DNA of 64,000 nucleotides from Mycolicibacterium anyangense (GTDB lineage Bacteria; Actinomycetota; Actinomycetes; Mycobacteriales; Mycobacteriaceae), in NCBI RefSeq assembly GCF_010731855.1, contig NZ_AP022620.1:3410001-3474000 (forward strand). The letters run 5' to 3'. The notes under the pieces are model-generated. The model was not told the DNA's origin, made no database searches, and worked only from the letters and a program-made list of their open reading frames with translations. Shown in pieces: positions 53,527-63,160 of this stretch; within the stretch, counting starts at the first letter, position 1; each line of letters begins with the position of its first letter. Made by a program: the position numbers and the translations under genes.

Positions 53527-54300
53527 ATGCCCTTCATCGAGCACAACAACCAGCGCGCCTACTACCGGCACTGGGCGGTCGCCGACCCCCGCGCCGCCGT
53601 CATCTTCCTGCACGGCTTCGGCGAGCACACCGGGCTCTATCACCGCTACGGGTTCACCCTCAACGCCGCGGGAATCGACCTGTGGGCGGTCGACCAGCTC
53701 GGGCATGGGTTGACTCCCGGCCCGCGCGGCAACTTCGGGACCATCGAGGACAGCTCGGCGCTCGCCGACTCGCTCATCGATCTGGCCGAGCAGGAACACC
53801 CCGGAATACCGCTTGTGGCACAAGGACATTCACTCGGCTCGATCGTCACTCTCTTCCGGCTTCTCCAGCAGCCGGACCGCTACCGGGCCGGCGTCATCTC
53901 GGGCGCCCCGCTGGTGCCGGTGCCCGAACTGCTCGACACCAACACCGACCTGGAGCTCGATCCGAGCTGGCTGTCGAGTGACCCGTTCTATGTCGACTCC
54001 CTGGAGAACGACCCGCTGGCATTCGTCGAGGCCGACAGCGCGCCCCTGGCCCGCGAGCTGCACCGGGCCTGGGAGCGGTTCGGGGCCGAGCTCCCGACCT
54101 TGAGCGTGCCGACGCTGGCGGTACACGGCCGCAACGATCCGATCGCACCGATCGGCGCCGTGGCCGCCTACTCCGAGCAGATTCCCGCGCTGTCACTGGC
54201 CGAGTTCGACCACGCCCGCCACGATATCCTCAACGAGTCGGTGCACCGGGACGTGGCCGCGACCGTCGTCGCCTTCATCGACCAGCAGATCGGCAGCTAA
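53527..54300 (+). CDS. Alpha/beta hydrolase, monoacylglycerol-lipase/lysophospholipase-like
   Basis: A 257-residue alpha/beta hydrolase with HGFGEHTGLY (29-38, oxyanion hole) and nucleophile S102 in GHSLG. The acid D is in VHGRNDPIAP (about 201-210) and the histidine in FDHARHDILNE (about 225-235). The HGFGEH and GHSLG motifs are those of monoacylglycerol lipases/lysophospholipases rather than meta-cleavage hydrolases. It is convergent with hsaB, sharing 4 bp at the stops. ATG at 53527 was chosen; GTG at 53500 is possible. Substrate is unknown. Confidence 0.82.
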   Translation: MPFIEHNNQRAYYRHWAVADPRAAVIFLHGFGEHTGLYHRYGFTLNAAGIDLWAVDQLGHGLTPGPRGNFGTIEDSSALADSLIDLAEQEHPGIPLVAQGHSLGSIVTLFRLLQQPDRYRAGVISGAPLVPVPELLDTNTDLELDPSWLSSDPFYVDSLENDPLAFVEADSAPLARELHRAWERFGAELPTLSVPTLAVHGRNDPIAPIGAVAAYSEQIPALSLAEFDHARHDILNESVHRDVAATVVAFIDQQIGS

Positions 54301-54863
54301 AGCCAGGTGTCGTCGGTGGTGGCGGTCAGGAACGACTCGAGGTCGTCACGCCACTGCGCCGGGGTGTTCTTGTCCGGCTCGATTCCGGTGTACTCGCCGC
54401 GGTAGAACAGCAGCGGACGCGGCTTGACCTTCGGAACCTCCGACAGCGAGTGCACCAGGCCGAAGACCACGAAGTGGTCACCCCCGTCGTGCACCGAGTG
54501 CACCGTGCAGTCGATGTGGGCCAGCGAGTTGTCCAGCACCGGAGAGCCGAGCTTGGACCGGTGCCAGTCCACCCCGGCGAACTTGTCGGGCTCCCTGGAG
54601 CCGAACCGCGCGCAGGTCTCGCGCTGCTTCTCGGTCAGGACGTTGACGCAGAACTTGCCGCTGGCTTCGATGGCCTGCCAGGACCGCGACACCTTCGTCG
54701 GGCAGAACAGCACCAGTGGCGGCTCCAACGACAGCGCCGCAAATGATTGGCAGGCAAAGCCATTGGGCACATCGTCGTGCATCGTCGTGATGATCGTGAT
54801 GCCCGTACAGAACTGACCGAGTACGTGACGGAACGTACGCGGGTCGATCTCCGTGGCCGACAC
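54297..54863 (-). CDS. hsaB: Flavin reductase component of 3-HSA hydroxylase
   Basis: HsaB supplies reduced flavin to the oxygenase HsaA, which hydroxylates 3-HSA to 3,4-DHSA. The 188-residue flavin reductase-fold protein has FCTGITIITT, NGFACQSFAALSLEPPLVLF and CPTKVSRSW in the N-terminal half and DCTVHSVHDGGDHFVVFG later, as in mycobacterial HsaB. The start is GTG at 54863, two bases after the hsaC stop; the longer open frame upstream is a shadow of hsaC. Last gene of hsaA-hsaC-hsaB. Confidence 0.94.
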   Translation of the reverse strand: MSATEIDPRTFRHVLGQFCTGITIITTMHDDVPNGFACQSFAALSLEPPLVLFCPTKVSRSWQAIEASGKFCVNVLTEKQRETCARFGSREPDKFAGVDWHRSKLGSPVLDNSLAHIDCTVHSVHDGGDHFVVFGLVHSLSEVPKVKPRPLLFYRGEYTGIEPDKNTPAQWRDDLESFLTATTDDTWL

Positions 54864-54865
54864 CG

Positions 54866-55792
<927 letters not shown>

Positions 55793-55810
55793 TCAGCGTA
55801 CGGAACTCGA

Positions 55811-57001
55811 CTACACCATGGTGTCGCCGAGAGGCAGACCGAACTCCTGGTTTCCGAACATCACATAGGCCCGCTCGGCGTCGTTGGCCGCGTGCACCCG
55901 ACCGGCGTGGGCGTCACGCCAGAACCGTTGCAGCGCAGTCTCGGTCTGCAGCGCGGTGGCACCGGCGGCCTCGAAGAGCCGGTCGACCGCGGCGATGGCG
56001 CGCTGGCTGGCCCGAACCTGGTCGCGGCGCGCCCTGGCGCGCAACTCCAACGGAACCTCCTGGCCGGCACGCAGCAGGGCGTACTCGTCGGCGAGGTTGC
56101 CTGACAGCTGACGCCACGCGGCGTCGATATCGCTTGCCGCCTCGGCGATCCGGACCTTGGCGAACGGGTCGTCCTTGGCCTTCTCGCCGGCGTAGGCGGC
56201 ACGCATCCGCTTGCCCTGATGATCGATGTGGGCGTCGTAGGCGCCGTAGGCCATCCCGACGATCGGCGTGGAGATGGTGGTGGGATGCATGGTGCCCCAC
56301 GGCATCTTGTACACCGGAGCGGTGTTGGTCTGCAGGCCCGGCGCGGTGCCGTCACTCATCTGCTTGAAGGACTGGAAACGGTGCCGGGGCACGAAGACGT
56401 CCTTGATCTCCAGGGTCTTGCTGCCGGTGCCCTTCAAGCCGACCACGTACCAGTCGTCGATGATCTGATAGTCGCTGATCGGGATGAGGAAGCTGCCGAA
56501 GTCGACCGGGCGGCCGTCCTTGATCACCGGGCCGCCGACGAACGTCCAGCTGGCGTGGTCGCAGCCGGAGGACCAGCGCCACGCGCCGTTGACGATGTAG
56601 CCGTCACCGGAGTCGGTCACCACGCCGGCGCCCATCGGGGCGTAGGACGACGAGATCCGCACCGTCGGGTCCTCGCCCCAGACATCCTCCTGGGCCTGCT
56701 GCTCGAACTGGGCCAGATGCCAGTTGTGCACACCGAGGATGCCCATGGCCCACCCGGTGGACCCGCAGGCACTGGCGAGCCGGCGCACCGCCTCGAAGAA
56801 CAGCACCGGGTCGGACTGCAGTCCGCCCCACTGTTCGGGCTGGAGCAGCTTGAAGAAGCCGACCTCATCGAGCTCGTTGACCGTGGCCTCGGGGACTCGG
56901 CGCAAATCCTCGGTCTGCTGGGCGCGCTCGCGCAGCTTCGGGAGCAACTCGTCGATGCCGGCTAGTACCGACTGCGCGTCACGCTGTTGAATGGACGTCA
57001 C
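55811..57001 (-). CDS. hsaA: 3-HSA hydroxylase, oxygenase component
   Basis: HsaA is the flavin-dependent monooxygenase, of acyl-CoA dehydrogenase fold, that hydroxylates 3-HSA at C4 using flavin reduced by HsaB. The 396-residue protein has ACGSTGWAMGILGVHNWHLA (about residues 77-96) and VNGAWRWSSGCDHASW (about 137-152), and ends EFGLPLGDTMV. The start is GTG at 57001, with GGGAGG six bases before it. It heads hsaA-hsaC-hsaB behind the KstR operator at 57039 and is divergent from kshB. Confidence 0.95.
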   Translation of the reverse strand: MTSIQQRDAQSVLAGIDELLPKLRERAQQTEDLRRVPEATVNELDEVGFFKLLQPEQWGGLQSDPVLFFEAVRRLASACGSTGWAMGILGVHNWHLAQFEQQAQEDVWGEDPTVRISSSYAPMGAGVVTDSGDGYIVNGAWRWSSGCDHASWTFVGGPVIKDGRPVDFGSFLIPISDYQIIDDWYVVGLKGTGSKTLEIKDVFVPRHRFQSFKQMSDGTAPGLQTNTAPVYKMPWGTMHPTTISTPIVGMAYGAYDAHIDHQGKRMRAAYAGEKAKDDPFAKVRIAEAASDIDAAWRQLSGNLADEYALLRAGQEVPLELRARARRDQVRASQRAIAAVDRLFEAAGATALQTETALQRFWRDAHAGRVHAANDAERAYVMFGNQEFGLPLGDTMV

Positions 57002-57038
57002 TGCATGCCTCCCAGATATGCGTTACTGGACCCAAGAC

Positions 57039-57052
57039 TAGAACACGTTACG
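57039..57052. promoter_or_regulatory. KstR operator upstream of hsaA (one edge mismatch)
   Basis: TAGAACACGTTACG matches the KstR consensus except the last position (A to G). It lies 37 bp upstream of the hsaA start and serves the hsaA-hsaC-hsaB side of the divergent region. Confidence 0.85.
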
Positions 57053-57106
57053 ATTTGTGTCGAGCAGCGCGACGCAGGGCCTGGTGGCAGTATGCAACCC
57101 CATTTC

Positions 57107-57120
57107 TGTAACCTGTTCTA
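57107..57120. promoter_or_regulatory. KstR operator upstream of kshB
   Basis: TGTAACCTGTTCTA matches all fixed positions of TnnAACnnGTTnnA. It ends 26 bp before the kshB GTG. Its centre is 68 bp from that of the hsaA-side operator, so each divergent promoter has its own site. Confidence 0.88.
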
Positions 57121-57146
57121 GTTCGCTAAAGGGAAGGCTAAGCAAC

Positions 57147-58214
57147 GTGACACTGGTGCCGCCGGACGAGCCGTTGGGGAGCCACGTCCTCGAACTGGAA
57201 GTCATCGCGGTCGTCGACGAGACCGCTGATGCCCGGTCGCTGGTATTCGGAGTCCCGCAGGGCGCCGAGGTGCCGGCCGACCGGCTGCGCTACTCCCCCG
57301 GCCAGTTCCTCACGCTGCGCATCCCCAGCGACCGCACCGGCTCGGTGGCGCGCTGCTACTCGCTGTGCAGCTCGCCGTTCACCGACGACGCGCTGGCGGT
57401 CACCGTGAAGCGCACCGTCGACGGGTACGCGTCCAACTGGCTATGCGACCACGCCCACAAGGGCATGCGGATTCACGTGCTGGCACCGTCGGGCACCTTC
57501 GTGCCCACGACGCTCGACGACGACTTCCTGCTGATCGGGGCGGGCAGCGGGATCACCCCGATGCTGTCGATCGCCAAGTCGGCGCTGTCGCAGGGCGCCG
57601 GCCAGGTCACGCTGCTCTACGCCAACCGCGACGAGAGCAACGTCATCTTCGCCGGCGTACTGCGCGAGCTGGCCAACAAGTACCCCGACCGACTGACGGT
57701 GGTGCACTGGCTGGAGTCGGTGCAGGGACTGCCGAGCGCAGCGGCGCTGAGCAGGCTGGTGGCGCCGTACACCGATCGGCAGGCCTTCATCTGTGGGCCC
57801 GGCCCGTTCATGCAGGCCGCCGAGGATGCGCTGACCTCGCTGTCGGTTCCGGCCAACAAGATCCACATCGAGGTGTTCCGGTCGCTGGAGACCGACCCGT
57901 TCGCCGCGGTGACGATCGTCGACGACGGTGCCGAGCCGCCGGCCACCGCCGTCGTCCAGCTCGACGGCACCACCCACACCGTGTCGTGGCCGCGCACCGC
58001 CAAGCTGCTCGACGTGCTGCTCGACAAGGGTCTGGACGTACCGTTCTCCTGCCGCGAAGGGCACTGCGGCGCGTGCGCCGTGGTGATGCGCAGCGGCGAG
58101 GTGGACATGGACATCAACGACGTCCTGGAGCCCGACGACATTGCCGACGGGTTGATCCTGGCCTGCCAGGCTCTGCCCAAGACCGACTCGGTGGACGTCA
58201 CCTACGACGAGTAG
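57147..58214 (+). CDS. kshB: 3-ketosteroid 9-alpha-hydroxylase, reductase component
   Basis: KshB passes electrons from NAD(P)H through FAD and a plant-type [2Fe-2S] cluster to KshA. The 355-residue protein has an FAD domain (YSPGQFLTLRI, VARCYSLCSSP), an NAD domain (LLIGAGSGITPMLSI) and a C-terminal ferredoxin domain with ligands C302, C307, C310 and C340 (CREGHCGAC). The GTG at 57147 follows AAAGGGA. The open frame extends 30 codons upstream across the KstR operator, which is not coding. Confidence 0.95.
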   Translation: MTLVPPDEPLGSHVLELEVIAVVDETADARSLVFGVPQGAEVPADRLRYSPGQFLTLRIPSDRTGSVARCYSLCSSPFTDDALAVTVKRTVDGYASNWLCDHAHKGMRIHVLAPSGTFVPTTLDDDFLLIGAGSGITPMLSIAKSALSQGAGQVTLLYANRDESNVIFAGVLRELANKYPDRLTVVHWLESVQGLPSAAALSRLVAPYTDRQAFICGPGPFMQAAEDALTSLSVPANKIHIEVFRSLETDPFAAVTIVDDGAEPPATAVVQLDGTTHTVSWPRTAKLLDVLLDKGLDVPFSCREGHCGACAVVMRSGEVDMDINDVLEPDDIADGLILACQALPKTDSVDVTYDE

Positions 58215-58225
58215 GCGCCACCCGC

Positions 58226-60328
58226 TCAGCGCGGGAGGCCGAGCAGGCGTTCCCCGGCCATCGTGAGCAGAATCTGCTCGGTGCCGCCGGCGATCGACAG
58301 GCAGCGGGTGTTGAGGAAGTCGTGCACCGACTTGTCGACGACCGAGCCGCCGGACTCGGCCAGTTCCATGCGGAACTCGGCGAGCGACTGCCGATGCCGC
58401 ACCCCGATCAGCTTGCGGGCGCTGGCCTCGGCCCCGGTGTCAAGGCCGGCGACGGCCAGCTGCGCAATCCGCTGGTCCAACAGCGAGCCCGCCTGAGCGG
58501 ACAGGATCAGCTCACCGACACGATCCTGCAGGGCGGTATCGAGTTCACGCTGAGAGACCGCGCGCAGCATCTCCTCAACCGGATTGCCAAGGGCAGTACC
58601 GCCGGCCATCGCGACGCGCTCGTTGGCCAGCGTGGTGCGCGCCAGCCGCCAACCATCGTTGACGTCACCGACCACCAACTCGTCGGGCACGAAGACGTCG
58701 TCGAAGAAGACCTCGTTGAACAACTCATCGCCAGTGATCTCACGCAGCGGCCGGATCACGATGCCCGGGGTCTTCATGTCGACGATGAAGTAGGTGATGC
58801 CCTTGTGCTTCGGGGCGTCCGGATCCGTTCTGGCCAGGCACACACCGAAATGCGCCTTCTGCGCCGCCGAGTTCCAGACCTTCTGCCCGGTCAGGCGCCA
58901 ACCGCCCTCGGCGCGAACGGCTTTCATCCGCAGCGCAGCAAGGTCCGAACCCGCGCCCGGCTCGCTGAACAGCTGACACCAGATCAGCTCACCACGCAGC
59001 GTGGGCGGAACGAACCGCTCGATCTGCTCCGGCGTTCCGCCGTCGAGGATCGTCGGGACTGCCCACCAGCCGATCACCAGATCCGGGCGCTGCACGCCGG
59101 CGGCCGCCAACTCCTGGTCGATGAGCAACTGCTCAGCCGGAGAAGCGTTGCGGCCGTATGGTTTCGGCCAGTGCGGAGCCAGCAGGCCGTTGGCGGCCAT
59201 CGCGGGCTGGCGCTGCTCCACCGGCAGCGCGGCCACATCGGCGACCGCAGCGGCGATCTCGGGCTGCAGGTGTGCCACCGACTCCAGGTCGATCTGCAGC
59301 TCGCGGCGCGCGCCGTCGAGGGTCAGCGCGGCGACCCGGCGCAGCCACGACGGTCGCCCCCCGAGGAACTGCCCGATCCCGTAGGCGCGGCGCAGGTACA
59401 GGTGGGCGTCATGTTCCCAGGTGATCCCGATGCCGCCGAGAACCTGGATGCAGTCCTTGGTATTGGCTTGTGCTGCACCGATTCCCACTGCAGCGGCGAT
59501 CGCGGCGGCGATGGCGAACTGGTCTTGTGAGCTGTCGGCTGCCACGGCCGCGTCTGCTGCCGCCACCGAAGCCTGCTGGGAGCGCAGCAGCATCTCGGCA
59601 CACATGTGCTTGATGGCCTGGAAGCTGCCGATCGGCTTGCCGAACTGCTCGCGCACCTTGGCGTACTCCGAGGCGGTGTCCAGGCTCCAGGTGGCCACCC
59701 CGGCGGCTTCGGCCGCCGACAGCGTGGCAGCCAGATCCTCGAACCGGCGCCGCGACACCGCCAACGGGATCACCGCGGCGGAGGTCAGGGTCACCCGGGC
59801 CAGCGGCCGGGAGAAGTCGGTGGCCTCGAGCAGTTCGATCGTCACGCCGTCGCCGGCCGCGTCGAGCGCGACGACATCCTCACCGACCGCGAGCAGCAGC
59901 ACACCGGCAGCGTCGGCACCGAGCACAGTTTCGGCGGTGCCCGACACCGCCTCGCCCTCGATGCGCAGGTCGGCGCGCAGTGCCACACCCGCCGTCAACG
60001 AGCCCGAGATGAGTCCGTCGAGCAGCGCCTGGTCGGTCACCACCAGGGTGGCCAATGCCGTCGTCGCGACCGGACCGGGAATCAGTGCCCTGGCCGCCTC
60101 CTCGACCATGGCGCACAGATCCTGGATCGATCCGCCGGCTCCGCCGGCCTCCTCGGACACCGCGACGCCGAACAACCCGAGATCGGCCAGCCCGGCGAAG
60201 ATCGGCCGCCACGCATCCGGGCGGCCCTGCTCGACCTCGCGCACCGCGGCATGGGTGGACGCCGACGCAGCCCAGCTCCGGACCAACTCGCGGGCGGCAA
60301 ACTGTTCGTCGGTGATGGTCGCGGACAC
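58226..60328 (-). CDS. fadE34: Fused two-domain acyl-CoA dehydrogenase, FadE34 (ChsE3)
   Basis: A 700-residue protein made of two acyl-CoA dehydrogenase halves in one chain. The N-terminal half (about 1-325) is degenerate with a conserved C-terminal part (KVREQFGKPIGSFQAIKHM). The C-terminal half (about 345-700) has the full flavin signature FSEPGAGSDLAALR and ends AGGTEQILLTMAGERLLGLP. FadE34 desaturates the five-carbon (C24) steroid side chain CoA ester. The fused architecture mimics the ChsE1-ChsE2 heteromer. The start is GTG at 60328 after TAGGAG; KstR operator 43 bp upstream; divergent from kstR. Confidence 0.93.
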   Translation of the reverse strand: MSATITDEQFAARELVRSWAASASTHAAVREVEQGRPDAWRPIFAGLADLGLFGVAVSEEAGGAGGSIQDLCAMVEEAARALIPGPVATTALATLVVTDQALLDGLISGSLTAGVALRADLRIEGEAVSGTAETVLGADAAGVLLLAVGEDVVALDAAGDGVTIELLEATDFSRPLARVTLTSAAVIPLAVSRRRFEDLAATLSAAEAAGVATWSLDTASEYAKVREQFGKPIGSFQAIKHMCAEMLLRSQQASVAAADAAVAADSSQDQFAIAAAIAAAVGIGAAQANTKDCIQVLGGIGITWEHDAHLYLRRAYGIGQFLGGRPSWLRRVAALTLDGARRELQIDLESVAHLQPEIAAAVADVAALPVEQRQPAMAANGLLAPHWPKPYGRNASPAEQLLIDQELAAAGVQRPDLVIGWWAVPTILDGGTPEQIERFVPPTLRGELIWCQLFSEPGAGSDLAALRMKAVRAEGGWRLTGQKVWNSAAQKAHFGVCLARTDPDAPKHKGITYFIVDMKTPGIVIRPLREITGDELFNEVFFDDVFVPDELVVGDVNDGWRLARTTLANERVAMAGGTALGNPVEEMLRAVSQRELDTALQDRVGELILSAQAGSLLDQRIAQLAVAGLDTGAEASARKLIGVRHRQSLAEFRMELAESGGSVVDKSVHDFLNTRCLSIAGGTEQILLTMAGERLLGLPR

Positions 60329-60371
60329 CGTCGGCTCCTAGGTTTCGCACAGACAAGGCCACACGGCCCAC

Positions 60372-60385
60372 TAGAACGTGTTCTA
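60372..60385. promoter_or_regulatory. KstR operator between fadE34 and kstR
   Basis: TAGAACGTGTTCTA, identical to the site at 7947-7960, matches all consensus positions. It lies 43 bp from fadE34 and about 140 bp from the chosen kstR start, and would allow KstR to repress itself and fadE34. Confidence 0.92.
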
Positions 60386-60525
60386 ATAGTGCCAGCGATC
60401 CACCGTCAAGTCGACGTCCATCCCAGCAGGACACGGGCCCGACATCGGCTCGGACAAACACCAGACGCACCCTGGCAATGCGTATCGTTTTGTCACGAAC
60501 GCACTCGGAAGGAGCCGACCACACC

Positions 60526-61188
60526 ATGTCATCGCCCGCGCAGAAGTCGTCGGCCGGTTCCGGGTCGCAGCCGCGCGAGGTCATGCCGGTGTCGGTTCTC
60601 GCCGAGTCCGAACTGGGTTCCGAAGCCCAGCGCGAACGCCGCAAGCGGATCCTGGACGCCACCATGGCCATCGCCTCCAAGGGCGGTTACGAGGCGGTGC
60701 AGATGCGGGCGGTCGCCGACCGCGCCGATGTCGCGGTGGGCACGCTCTACCGTTACTTCCCCTCGAAGGTGCACCTGCTGGTCTCGGCCCTGGCCCGCGA
60801 GTTCGAGCGGATCGACAACAAGACCGACCGCAGCGCGATGACCGGTGGCACACCGTTCCAGCGGCTCAACTTCATGGTGGGCAAGCTGAACCGGGCGATG
60901 CAGCGCAACCCGCTGCTGACCGAGGCGATGACCCGGGCTTATGTGTTCGCCGACGCCTCCGCCGCCGGTGAGGTTGATCACGTCGAGAAGATCATCGACA
61001 GCATGTTCGCCCGGGCGATGAGTGACGGTGAGCCGACCGAAGACCAGTACCACATCGCCCGGGTCATCTCCGATGTCTGGCTGTCGAATCTGCTTGCCTG
61101 GCTGACGCGCCGGGCTTCGGCCACCGATGTCAGCAAACGTCTGGATCTGGCGGTGCGCCTGCTGATCGGCGACGACGGATCCGCCTAG
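60526..61188 (+). CDS. kstR: TetR-family repressor of the cholesterol regulon
   Basis: KstR represses the sterol uptake and side-chain/ring A-B genes and is released by 3-oxo-sterol CoA thioesters. The 220-residue protein has the DNA-binding domain (YEAVQMRAVADRADVAVGTL, YRYFPSKVHLLVSAL). Its C-terminal region (RNPLLTEAMTRAYVFADASAA, VWLSNLLAWLTRRASATDVS) matches mycobacterial KstR closely. ATG at 60526 was chosen; ATG at 60583 would give a protein of M. tuberculosis-like length and cannot be excluded. A phosphatase gene follows 5 bp downstream. Confidence 0.95.
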   Translation: MSSPAQKSSAGSGSQPREVMPVSVLAESELGSEAQRERRKRILDATMAIASKGGYEAVQMRAVADRADVAVGTLYRYFPSKVHLLVSALAREFERIDNKTDRSAMTGGTPFQRLNFMVGKLNRAMQRNPLLTEAMTRAYVFADASAAGEVDHVEKIIDSMFARAMSDGEPTEDQYHIARVISDVWLSNLLAWLTRRASATDVSKRLDLAVRLLIGDDGSA

Positions 61189-61193
61189 TTCCG

Positions 61194-61967
61194 GTGGCCC
61201 CCGCCGATCTGCCCGACGATCTGCATCGCGCGCTCGGTGCTGTCGCCCGGGTTCCGCGCCTTCTGGTGGCCTCGGATTTCGACGGCACCATCGCCCCGAT
61301 CGTGGCCAATCCCGGCGACGCCCGTCCGATCCCGGCTGCCGCCGACGCGCTGGCCTCGCTAGCCGCGCTGCCGGCGACGTCCGCCGCGCTGATCTCCGGG
61401 CGGGCCCTGCGCGATCTGAGCCTGCTGTCGGGGGCACCGGCCGACGTTGCACTGGTGGGTAGTCACGGCTCGGAATTCGACACCGGTTTCCTCGACGCGG
61501 TAGACGATTCCGCCAAGGCGCTGCTGGCCGAGCTCGAGCAGGTCATGGCCGACCTCGCTGCCCGGTACCCCGGTTCCAGCATCGAGACCAAACCCGTCAG
61601 CGTCGCCTTCCATGTCCGCAACGCCGCCCCCGAACACGCGCAGGAAGCCCTGCAGGCCGCGCTGGAGGCGGTGTCCAGCTGGGATGTGCACGTCACCGAG
61701 GGCAAGGCGGTGCGGGAGTTCGCGGTGATCGACACCGACAAGGGCGCGGCGCTGGACCTGCTGCGACGCCGTGACCAGGCGGACGCCGCCGTGTTCTTCG
61801 GCGACGACGTCACCGACGAGAAGGCATTCGGCCGGTTGGCCGGCGATGACATCGGGGTCAAGGTCGGGCCCGGCGACACCCGCGCCGGTTACCGGGTACA
61901 GACCCCCGAGGATGTGGCGCGCGCGCTGCAGATACTGCGCGATCTGCGCCGGGACTGGCTGGGTTAA
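61194..61967 (+). CDS. otsB: Trehalose-6-phosphate phosphatase (OtsB-like HAD phosphatase)
   Basis: A 257-residue HAD-superfamily phosphatase of OtsB type. Motif I is SDFDGTIAPI (nucleophile Asp in DxD, about residues 27-36), the ISGR motif is near residue 67, and the C-terminal motif is FFGDDVTDEKAF (about 198-209). It dephosphorylates trehalose-6-phosphate or a related sugar phosphate. It starts with GTG 5 bp after kstR, so it is probably cotranscribed with the regulator. It lacks the long N-terminal extension of M. tuberculosis OtsB2. The stop overlaps the convergent LacI stop by 4 bp. Confidence 0.85.
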   Translation: MAPADLPDDLHRALGAVARVPRLLVASDFDGTIAPIVANPGDARPIPAAADALASLAALPATSAALISGRALRDLSLLSGAPADVALVGSHGSEFDTGFLDAVDDSAKALLAELEQVMADLAARYPGSSIETKPVSVAFHVRNAAPEHAQEALQAALEAVSSWDVHVTEGKAVREFAVIDTDKGAALDLLRRRDQADAAVFFGDDVTDEKAFGRLAGDDIGVKVGPGDTRAGYRVQTPEDVARALQILRDLRRDWLG

Positions 61968-63064
61968 GCCGGCGGTCCGGCGGTGCGACCACGGATCATC
62001 TCGGTGGGCAGCACGTCGATGACGGGCAGTCCGTCACGGGGCGGGTTGTGCAACAGCCGCCCGGCCCGCTTGCCCTTCTCCAGGCTGGGCTGCGAGACCG
62101 TCGTCAGACCACGGTTCAGCGCTTCGGGGATACCGTCGAACCCGGTCACGGTCATCTGTCCGGGAACGTAAATGCCATGCGCGCGAAGGTAATCCATTGC
62201 CGATATCGCCAGCACGTCGGTGGTGCACATCAGCGCGGTCAAGTGCGGGTTGGCCTGCAGCGCCAGTTCGGCAGCGGCGGCGCCGGAGGCCGGCAGGTGT
62301 TCGTAGCTCTCGATGATCGTGAGGCGCCCGGGGTCCAGACCCGCAGCGCTCATCGCGTCCCGCACCCCGGCGATCCGCTCGGTTTGCACGTGAAAGTGCG
62401 ACTGCCGCAAGCGATCCGAAGTGACCATTCCGGCGGGCTGTCCGCCGGCGCCCGGTTGGGCGCCCAGGCGCATCGTCAGCAGCCCGATCTCGTGGTGACC
62501 CAGACCCACCACGTAGTCGGCGAGGCCACGCATCGCCGACCGGTCGTCGATACACACCCGGGAGGCGCCCGGGACATCCTTGGGCTGGTCGACGACGACG
62601 ATCGGGAGGTGACGTTGCAGCACGGTCTGCAGATAGGTGTCGTCGTCGGAGGCGGCGTAGATGACGAACCCGTCCACTCCGGCCGACAGCACTGCATTGG
62701 TGCCGTCGGAGACGCTGCGGCCCGGCCCCGCCGCCACCAGCAGCAGACCCTGGCCCGCCTCTTCGCAGGATTCAGCAAGGCCGGCAACGAAATTGAGGGC
62801 AGCCGGATCACTGAAGGAATAAGTCAACGGCTCGGTGATGAGCAGACCGACCGCACCGGCCTTGCGGGTGCGCAGCGAGCGGGCCACCGGGTCTGGGCCG
62901 GGATAGCCCAGCCGCTTGGCGGTGGCCAGCACCCGCTCACGCAGGTCGGCCGACAACTGGTCGGGCCGGTTGTAGGCATTGGAGATGGTGGTGCGCGACA
63001 CCTTGAGTTCGGCAGCCAACGAGGCCAGCGTCGCCCGGCGCCGCGGCGCGGGACTTCTGGACAT
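61964..63064 (-). CDS. LacI-family transcriptional regulator
   Basis: A 366-residue LacI regulator. The N-terminal helix-turn-helix with hinge helix (residues about 11-60: TLASLAAELKVSRTTISNAY, RLGYPGPDPVARSLRTRKAG) precedes a periplasmic-binding-protein-like effector domain. It corresponds to Rv3575c next to kstR. The effector is probably a sugar or related small molecule, unproved. I chose ATG at 63064 (MSRSPAPRRR); an upstream frame extends to 63124. It is divergent from the metal-binding lipoprotein gene and convergent with the phosphatase gene. Confidence 0.88.
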   Translation of the reverse strand: MSRSPAPRRRATLASLAAELKVSRTTISNAYNRPDQLSADLRERVLATAKRLGYPGPDPVARSLRTRKAGAVGLLITEPLTYSFSDPAALNFVAGLAESCEEAGQGLLLVAAGPGRSVSDGTNAVLSAGVDGFVIYAASDDDTYLQTVLQRHLPIVVVDQPKDVPGASRVCIDDRSAMRGLADYVVGLGHHEIGLLTMRLGAQPGAGGQPAGMVTSDRLRQSHFHVQTERIAGVRDAMSAAGLDPGRLTIIESYEHLPASGAAAAELALQANPHLTALMCTTDVLAISAMDYLRAHGIYVPGQMTVTGFDGIPEALNRGLTTVSQPSLEKGKRAGRLLHNPPRDGLPVIDVLPTEMIRGRTAGPPA

Positions 63065-63124
63065 GCTCTGTGAGATTAGTGGATCACTGTGCAGGTTCCC
63101 CGCAGGAGTCCGATAGCCTTTCAT

Positions 63125-63139
63125 TGGAAACGGTTTTCA
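63125..63139. promoter_or_regulatory. Zur-like palindrome upstream of the metal-binding lipoprotein gene
   Basis: TGGAAAC-G-GTTTTCA is an AT-rich inverted repeat (6 of 7 pairs) in high-GC surroundings, 21 bp upstream of the start of a ZnuA-like gene. Its form resembles mycobacterial Zur boxes (TGAAAA...TTTTCA). Zinc control is inferred from the neighbour. Confidence 0.5.
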
Positions 63140-63160
63140 TTTGTATTACGAGGAGTGGTC

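Noticed and set aside
53527..54300. Alpha/beta hydrolase next to hsaB as the missing HsaD
   Set aside because: Its HGFGEH and GHSLG motifs and convergent orientation fit a monoacylglycerol-lipase-like enzyme, not a meta-cleavage hydrolase. Replacement of HsaD is possible but unsupported.
57057..57146. In-frame extension of kshB by 30 codons to an upstream GTG
   Set aside because: The extension would translate across the KstR operator at 57107-57120 and matches no KshB N-terminus; the GTG at 57147 has a good ribosome site.
57365..59530. Very long plus-strand open frame over kshB and fadE34
   Set aside because: The protein has no recognisable domain, is low-complexity Arg/Gly-rich, and overlaps two clear genes; it is a codon-position shadow.
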